A stretch of DNA of 64,000 nt from Microbispora rosea. Lineage in GTDB: Bacteria > Actinomycetota > Actinomycetes > Streptosporangiales > Streptosporangiaceae. Below the pieces are notes generated by a model. It was not told the DNA's origin, searched no databases, and worked only from the letters and a program-made list of their open reading frames with translations. The stretch lies in contig NZ_FTNI01000001.1 of the NCBI RefSeq assembly GCF_900156315.1, positions 517,258 through 581,257 on the forward strand, given 5' to 3'. Made by a program: the position numbers and the translations under genes. Below, in pieces: positions 61,017 through 64,000 of this stretch (the stretch's first letter is position 1; each line of letters opens with the position of its first letter).

Positions 61017-61654
61017 TGGTGGCCGACGACGCCGTCCTCATCCGGGAGGGGCTCGTCCGCCTGCTGGAGGAGTTCGGCTGCGAGGTCGTCGCGACCGCGG
61101 GCACGGGGGAGGACCTGGTCGAGGCCGTCGCCGCTCACCGGCCCGACGTGTCGGTGGTCGACGTGCGGATGCCGCCGACGTTCACCGACGAGGGCCTGCG
61201 CGCCGCCGTCGAGGCGCGGGAGAAGGTGCCCGGCGCTCCCGTGCTGATCCTGTCGCAGTACGTCGAGGTGTCGTACGCCGACGACCTGCTGGCCGACGCC
61301 CGCGGGGCGGTCGGCTACCTGTTGAAGGACCGCGTGGTCGACGTCGAGGAGTTCATGGACGGCCTGCGCCGGGTCGCCGCCGGGGGGACGGTCTTCGACC
61401 CCCAGGTCGTCGCCCAGCTGATGGTGCGGCGGCGGCGCGACGACCCGCTGGCCTCGCTGACACCGCGCGAGCGCGAGGTCCTGTCACTGATGGCCGAGGG
61501 CAGGTCGAACCCCGCGATCGCCCGTCGCCTCGTCGTCACCGAGGGCGCGGTGGAAAAGCACATCCGCGGCATCTTCACCAAGCTCGGCCTGCACGCCGAG
61601 GACGGCGACCAGCACCGCCGCGTCCTCGCCGTGCTGGCCTACCTCCGCTCCTGA
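61007..61654 (+). CDS. NarL/LuxR-type response regulator
   Basis: A 215-residue regulator from GTG 61007. Receiver: VVVADDAVLIREGLVRLL with the phosphoacceptor Asp in SVVDVRMPPT, and the conserved Lys in GYLLKDR. LuxR-type HTH: LTPREREVLSLMAEGRSNPAIARRLVVTEGAVEKHIRGIFTKLGL. Together with the upstream kinase it forms a complete two-component system. Targets unknown; the convergent MFS gene is 9 bases beyond its stop. Confidence 0.94.
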   Translation: MRVVVADDAVLIREGLVRLLEEFGCEVVATAGTGEDLVEAVAAHRPDVSVVDVRMPPTFTDEGLRAAVEAREKVPGAPVLILSQYVEVSYADDLLADARGAVGYLLKDRVVDVEEFMDGLRRVAAGGTVFDPQVVAQLMVRRRRDDPLASLTPREREVLSLMAEGRSNPAIARRLVVTEGAVEKHIRGIFTKLGLHAEDGDQHRRVLAVLAYLRS

Positions 61655-61663
61655 CCGCCCGCG

Positions 61664-62971
61664 TCAGGCCGGGGTGGTCGCCGTCGCCCGCGTCGCGCGT
61701 ACCGAGCGCAGGACGACGAACACGCAGGCCGTCCCGACGACGCCGGCTCCGCCGATCACCGCGTACGGGGGAACCAGCGCGGCGACGGCGCCGCCGGCGG
61801 CCACGCCGAGCCCCTGGAGGGTCATGAGCCCGGCGCCCAGCAGGGACATGGCGCCGCCCCGCATCGTCGCGGGCACCGCTTGCACGAACCACTGGTCCAT
61901 GCCGAGCGTGTAGGCGGCGCACAGCCCTGTGACCAGCAGGAGCGCGATCGCGAGCGACAACGGCGGGTGGACGGCGAACGCGGCCATCGGCAGCATCGAC
62001 CCCGCTGCCAGCGGGAGTGCGATCCGCTCGCGGGCGGCCGCCCCGAGCACGGTGCCGGCCAGCACCTCGCCCACCGCGGTTCCCGCGGGCATCGCGGCCA
62101 TGAAGAGCCCGAACCCCACCGAGCCCGCGCCTGCGGCGTCCGCGAAAGGCGCGGCGGTTCCTTCGGCCATGATGAAGAACATCGGCGGGATCCACCACAT
62201 GAGCAGCAGCGCGCGGACCCGGGGGGTGCCGAGCAACCGCCGGGTGGTGGCCAGCGAAGCCCGCATCATCGCCTCGCCCCCCGACATCCGGGCCGGGCGG
62301 GCGCGGGTGCCCAGACGCAGGAGCAGCGCGGAACCGAGAAAGGTGCCGACGGTCACGTAAAGCGCGGTGCGAGGTGACAGCCACACCAGGGCCAACCCGC
62401 CGAGTCCGTAGCCGACGATCTGCGATCCCTGCGAGACCATGCGCACGAGCGAGCGGCCCAGGACGTACAGGTCGTCCGGCAGGATGTCGGCCAGGCTCGC
62501 CGCCCGGGTGCCGGTGAACAACGGCGACATCATCGAGACGGCGAAGCGGAGGACGAACAGCACCGCGAGCGGAGTCACCGGAACGGCCATCGACGCCACG
62601 CAGCAGGCCGAGAGCAGGTCGCAGGCCACCAGCACCCGGCGGGCGGGGTATCGGTCGGCGACGCCGGAGAGCAGGATCCCGCTGAGGGCGTAGGGCAGGA
62701 AGCCGAGGGCGAAGACGAGCGCCGTCAGCGGTGCCGAACCGGTCCGCCGGAATACCAGCACGGCCAGCGAGGCGTCGGCGAAGACGCCTCCCATCATGGA
62801 AAGAACGTGGGCCGCGAAAATCGCCCGGAACTCTTTGACCGCGAACACGCTGCCGTATCCGGCTTTGACGCGTGCTGGGCTTCGCAGGGCCGCTGAGTCG
62901 TTCTGTGAGCCGTCCGGCGATTCGGCCTGCGATTCGGCCTGCGTTTCGGCGGTGGAGGAGGGTTCTGCCAT
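61664..62971 (-). CDS. MFS exporter preceded by a leader-peptide element
   Basis: A 435-residue transporter of the macrolide-exporter-like MFS group: FAVKEFRAIFAAHVLSMMGGVFADASLAVLVFRRTGSAPLTALVFALGFLPYALSG and the loop VADRYPARRVLVACDLL (MFS motif A) are present, with about eleven or twelve helices. The N-terminus is Ser/Glu/Gln-rich (AETQAESQAESPDGSQ, a short repeat). The start has only a weak AGGGAAAAG far upstream, in contrast to the perfect site of the 14-codon leader peptide 155 bases before it. Expression is probably controlled by the intervening RNA structures. Confidence 0.88.
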   Translation of the reverse strand: MAEPSSTAETQAESQAESPDGSQNDSAALRSPARVKAGYGSVFAVKEFRAIFAAHVLSMMGGVFADASLAVLVFRRTGSAPLTALVFALGFLPYALSGILLSGVADRYPARRVLVACDLLSACCVASMAVPVTPLAVLFVLRFAVSMMSPLFTGTRAASLADILPDDLYVLGRSLVRMVSQGSQIVGYGLGGLALVWLSPRTALYVTVGTFLGSALLLRLGTRARPARMSGGEAMMRASLATTRRLLGTPRVRALLLMWWIPPMFFIMAEGTAAPFADAAGAGSVGFGLFMAAMPAGTAVGEVLAGTVLGAAARERIALPLAAGSMLPMAAFAVHPPLSLAIALLLVTGLCAAYTLGMDQWFVQAVPATMRGGAMSLLGAGLMTLQGLGVAAGGAVAALVPPYAVIGGAGVVGTACVFVVLRSVRATRATATTPA

Positions 62972-63029
62972 GCGGAGATTCGCTTTTCCCTGTCATAACG
63001 GGCACAGCAGGCGCCTGCGGGCGCGGAAG

Positions 63030-63098
63030 CCGGGTCCGGGGGCGGCACGACTGCCGAGGCGTTTTGCCCCCTCGGACCCGGCATGACGATCTCATGCC
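63030..63098 (-). promoter_or_regulatory. Competing RNA hairpins between leader peptide and MFS gene
   Basis: On the minus strand, hairpin A pairs the arms at 63098-63092 and 63086-63080 (GGCATGA/TCATGCC) around a five-base loop. Hairpin B pairs CCGGGTCCG (63081-63073) with CGGACCCGG (63038-63030), extended inward by four pairs and containing a further small stem-loop (63056-63043). A and B share bases 63080-63081, so they cannot fully coexist. A 12-base palindrome GCAGGCGCCTGC (63007-63018) follows. No U-tract follows B, so translational control or factor-dependent termination is more likely than intrinsic termination. Confidence 0.65.
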
Positions 63099-63126
63099 CG
63101 GATCGGACTGAGATCAACTTCTTGGG

Positions 63127-63171
63127 TCACGCGTCCAGCTCGGGAAACCAGCCCTTGGCGATCGAGGTCAT
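63127..63171 (-). CDS. 14-residue leader peptide upstream of MFS exporter
   Basis: ATG 63171 opens MTSIAKGWFPELDA, followed by TGA (63129-63127). It is preceded by GGGAGGTGA with 7 bases of spacing, the best ribosome-binding site in the region. It lies on the same strand as the MFS gene and just before competing hairpins. A uORF/leader peptide whose translation state controls the exporter is the simplest reading; a secreted or modified peptide (RiPP-type) is the alternative, but no modifying enzyme is present nearby. Confidence 0.65.
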   Translation of the reverse strand: MTSIAKGWFPELDA

Positions 63172-63675
63172 GGAAATTCACCTCCCTGCAGGTAGGAAGC
63201 CTTGTGCGGCGAGGGTGGTCGCGGGGGGCGTCCACGGACGATCCCGGGCGCGACGCGACCCTCGATTAACCTGAACAATTGTGTTCGAGTTTTACTCTAG
63301 CACTAAGTCGTACATCGATGTTCGATTTAGTGAAGTGTGACGAGGGTCATAGCGGGCTGCGGTGGTCATCGGCCGGTCGAGTCGCGCGGCGTCCTGAGGG
63401 AGAGGCCGGCATGACCGGGGGGTCAGGCGGAGAGCCGCGGTGCCTGTCCGAACGTGCGGCCGAGCAGTACGTAGCCCGTAGAGAAAGAACGCCATGTTCG
63501 GGCCGGCGCGAGAGGTCACCCTTGCGGAGGCCATGCCGAGCCGCGTGACCCGAGTCGCGTGGCCGCGCGGCGTCGGCTCGCGCGGCGTGTTCGCGGCGTC
63601 GGCCCGGGGGGCGTGCTCGCGGCGTCGGCTCGCGCGGCCCGGGGCGAGCCGGGGGCGGGCCGGTGAGGTCGGTGG
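63172..63675. other. Intergenic control region with a 32-base dyad
   Basis: Bases 63301-63332 form an almost perfect dyad (CACTAA and TTAGTG ends, centre ACATCGATGT; only two base-pair positions mismatch). Nearby GAACAATTGTGTTC (63273-63286) is another imperfect palindrome. This AT-richer zone probably holds the promoter and operator of the leader peptide-MFS unit. Frames of up to 89 codons here lack good starts or protein-like composition. Bases 63340-63675 show nothing else recognisable. Confidence 0.6.
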
Positions 63676-64000
63676 TTACGGGGCGGGTGTGGGTACGGCC
63701 GTGCCGGGCGCGGTGAGGGCGGCGAGCAGCGTCGCGGAGATGACCCGTGGGGCGTCACCGGCGTCCAGTCTGCCGGCGGCGGTGTCCTCCGCCGCGGCGT
63801 GCATCAGGCTGAACACGGTCGTGACGAGCCACCGTTCGGGCAGGTCGTCGCGGAAGACGCCGGAGCGTCGCCCGCGGTCGACGATCGCCTGGACCCTGTG
63901 CAGGGCCTGGTCGTGGACGGCCCGGATCCGCTCCGGGGGCAGTTCGCGGTGGGCGGCCAGCAGCACGGAGTGCAGTTGGTGGACGATCTGCCATGAGGCG
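63676..64000 (-). CDS. TetR family regulator, C-terminal part (cut by window end)
   Basis: The frame is open to the end of the window (SWQIVHQLHSV, then LLAAHRELPPERIRAVHDQALHRVQAIVDRGRRSG). The helical pattern, including FRDDLPERWLVTTVFSLMHAAAEDT, is that of a TetR ligand-binding domain; the DNA-binding half lies beyond base 64000. It is upstream of the leader peptide-MFS unit on the same strand and may control it through the dyad at 63301-63332. Confidence 0.75.
   Translation of the reverse strand, partial: ASWQIVHQLHSVLLAAHRELPPERIRAVHDQALHRVQAIVDRGRRSGVFRDDLPERWLVTTVFSLMHAAAEDTAAGRLDAGDAPRVISATLLAALTAPGTAVPTPAP

Noticed and set aside
63127..63171. RiPP precursor peptide
   Set aside because: No radical SAM, YcaO, P450, cyclodehydratase or protease gene is nearby. 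A leader peptide for the MFS gene fits better, though this is not excluded.
63279..63548. 89-codon plus-strand and 80-codon minus-strand genes in the intergenic region
   Set aside because: No ribosome-binding sites, starts inside the AT-rich dyad zone, and no protein-like composition.

Overview
The window is chromosomal DNA from a very high-G+C actinomycete. Codon third positions are almost all G or C, GTG starts are frequent, and many genes look leaderless. The housekeeping synteny (polA, rpsA, coaE, uvrB, then pyrG, Nudix, xerD, ParA-like, scpA, scpB, rluB, aroH, tyrA, cmk, der) is that of filamentous Actinobacteria. The gene styles point to the Streptosporangiaceae, but the genus cannot be fixed from sequence alone. 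No rRNA, tRNA, CRISPR array, insertion sequence or phage gene was seen.

Layout. (1) 1-8.8 kb is core: the 3' part of polA, a DUF2127 membrane protein, a lipid-anchored or secreted polysaccharide deacetylase, rpsA with a consensus promoter and a strong terminator, an ECF-type sigma factor, a reductase, an acetyltransferase and coaE. (2) 8.9-28 kb is accessory and separates coaE from uvrB. It holds a Rieske oxygenase with its TetR regulator and operators, a hydrolase-TetR operon, a 1924-residue TIR/metallophosphoesterase-like/NACHT/pentapeptide/WD40 protein, an ion transporter, an HxlR/NmrA divergent pair, a five-gene biotin-uptake operon carrying an acyl-CoA ligase and an altered thiolase, and a compact operon of a two-helix membrane protein, a cupin and an inositol-phosphatase-like enzyme. 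(3) 28.1-38.9 kb: uvrB, a lipoprotein, Rrf2 plus an orphan histidine kinase, a zinc-ribbon protein, an isochorismatase-like hydrolase coupled to an aquaporin, a second HxlR regulator, a GH10 xylanase remnant, DUF4126, Uma2 and an acyltransferase. (4) 39-48.7 kb is a dense core run from pyrG to tyrA. (5) 48.6-54.6 kb is a second accessory insertion between tyrA and cmk: an MFS exporter coupled to a MerR-PP2C fusion, and a divergent MMPL/MerR pair around a near-ideal operator. (6) cmk and der resume the core. (7) 57-64 kb is accessory again: a TetR/MFS/esterase locus, a two-component system, and an MFS exporter preceded by a 14-codon leader peptide with competing RNA hairpins, ending in a truncated TetR gene.

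Recurrent themes are regulator-transporter pairs with visible palindromic operators, translational coupling by 4-base stop/start overlaps, and -10 hexamers 6-7 bases upstream of start codons (leaderless mRNAs). The most interesting loci are the giant NLR-like protein, the biotin operon with its non-canonical thiolase, the leader-peptide/hairpin element before the MFS gene, and the membrane protein-cupin-phosphatase operon.
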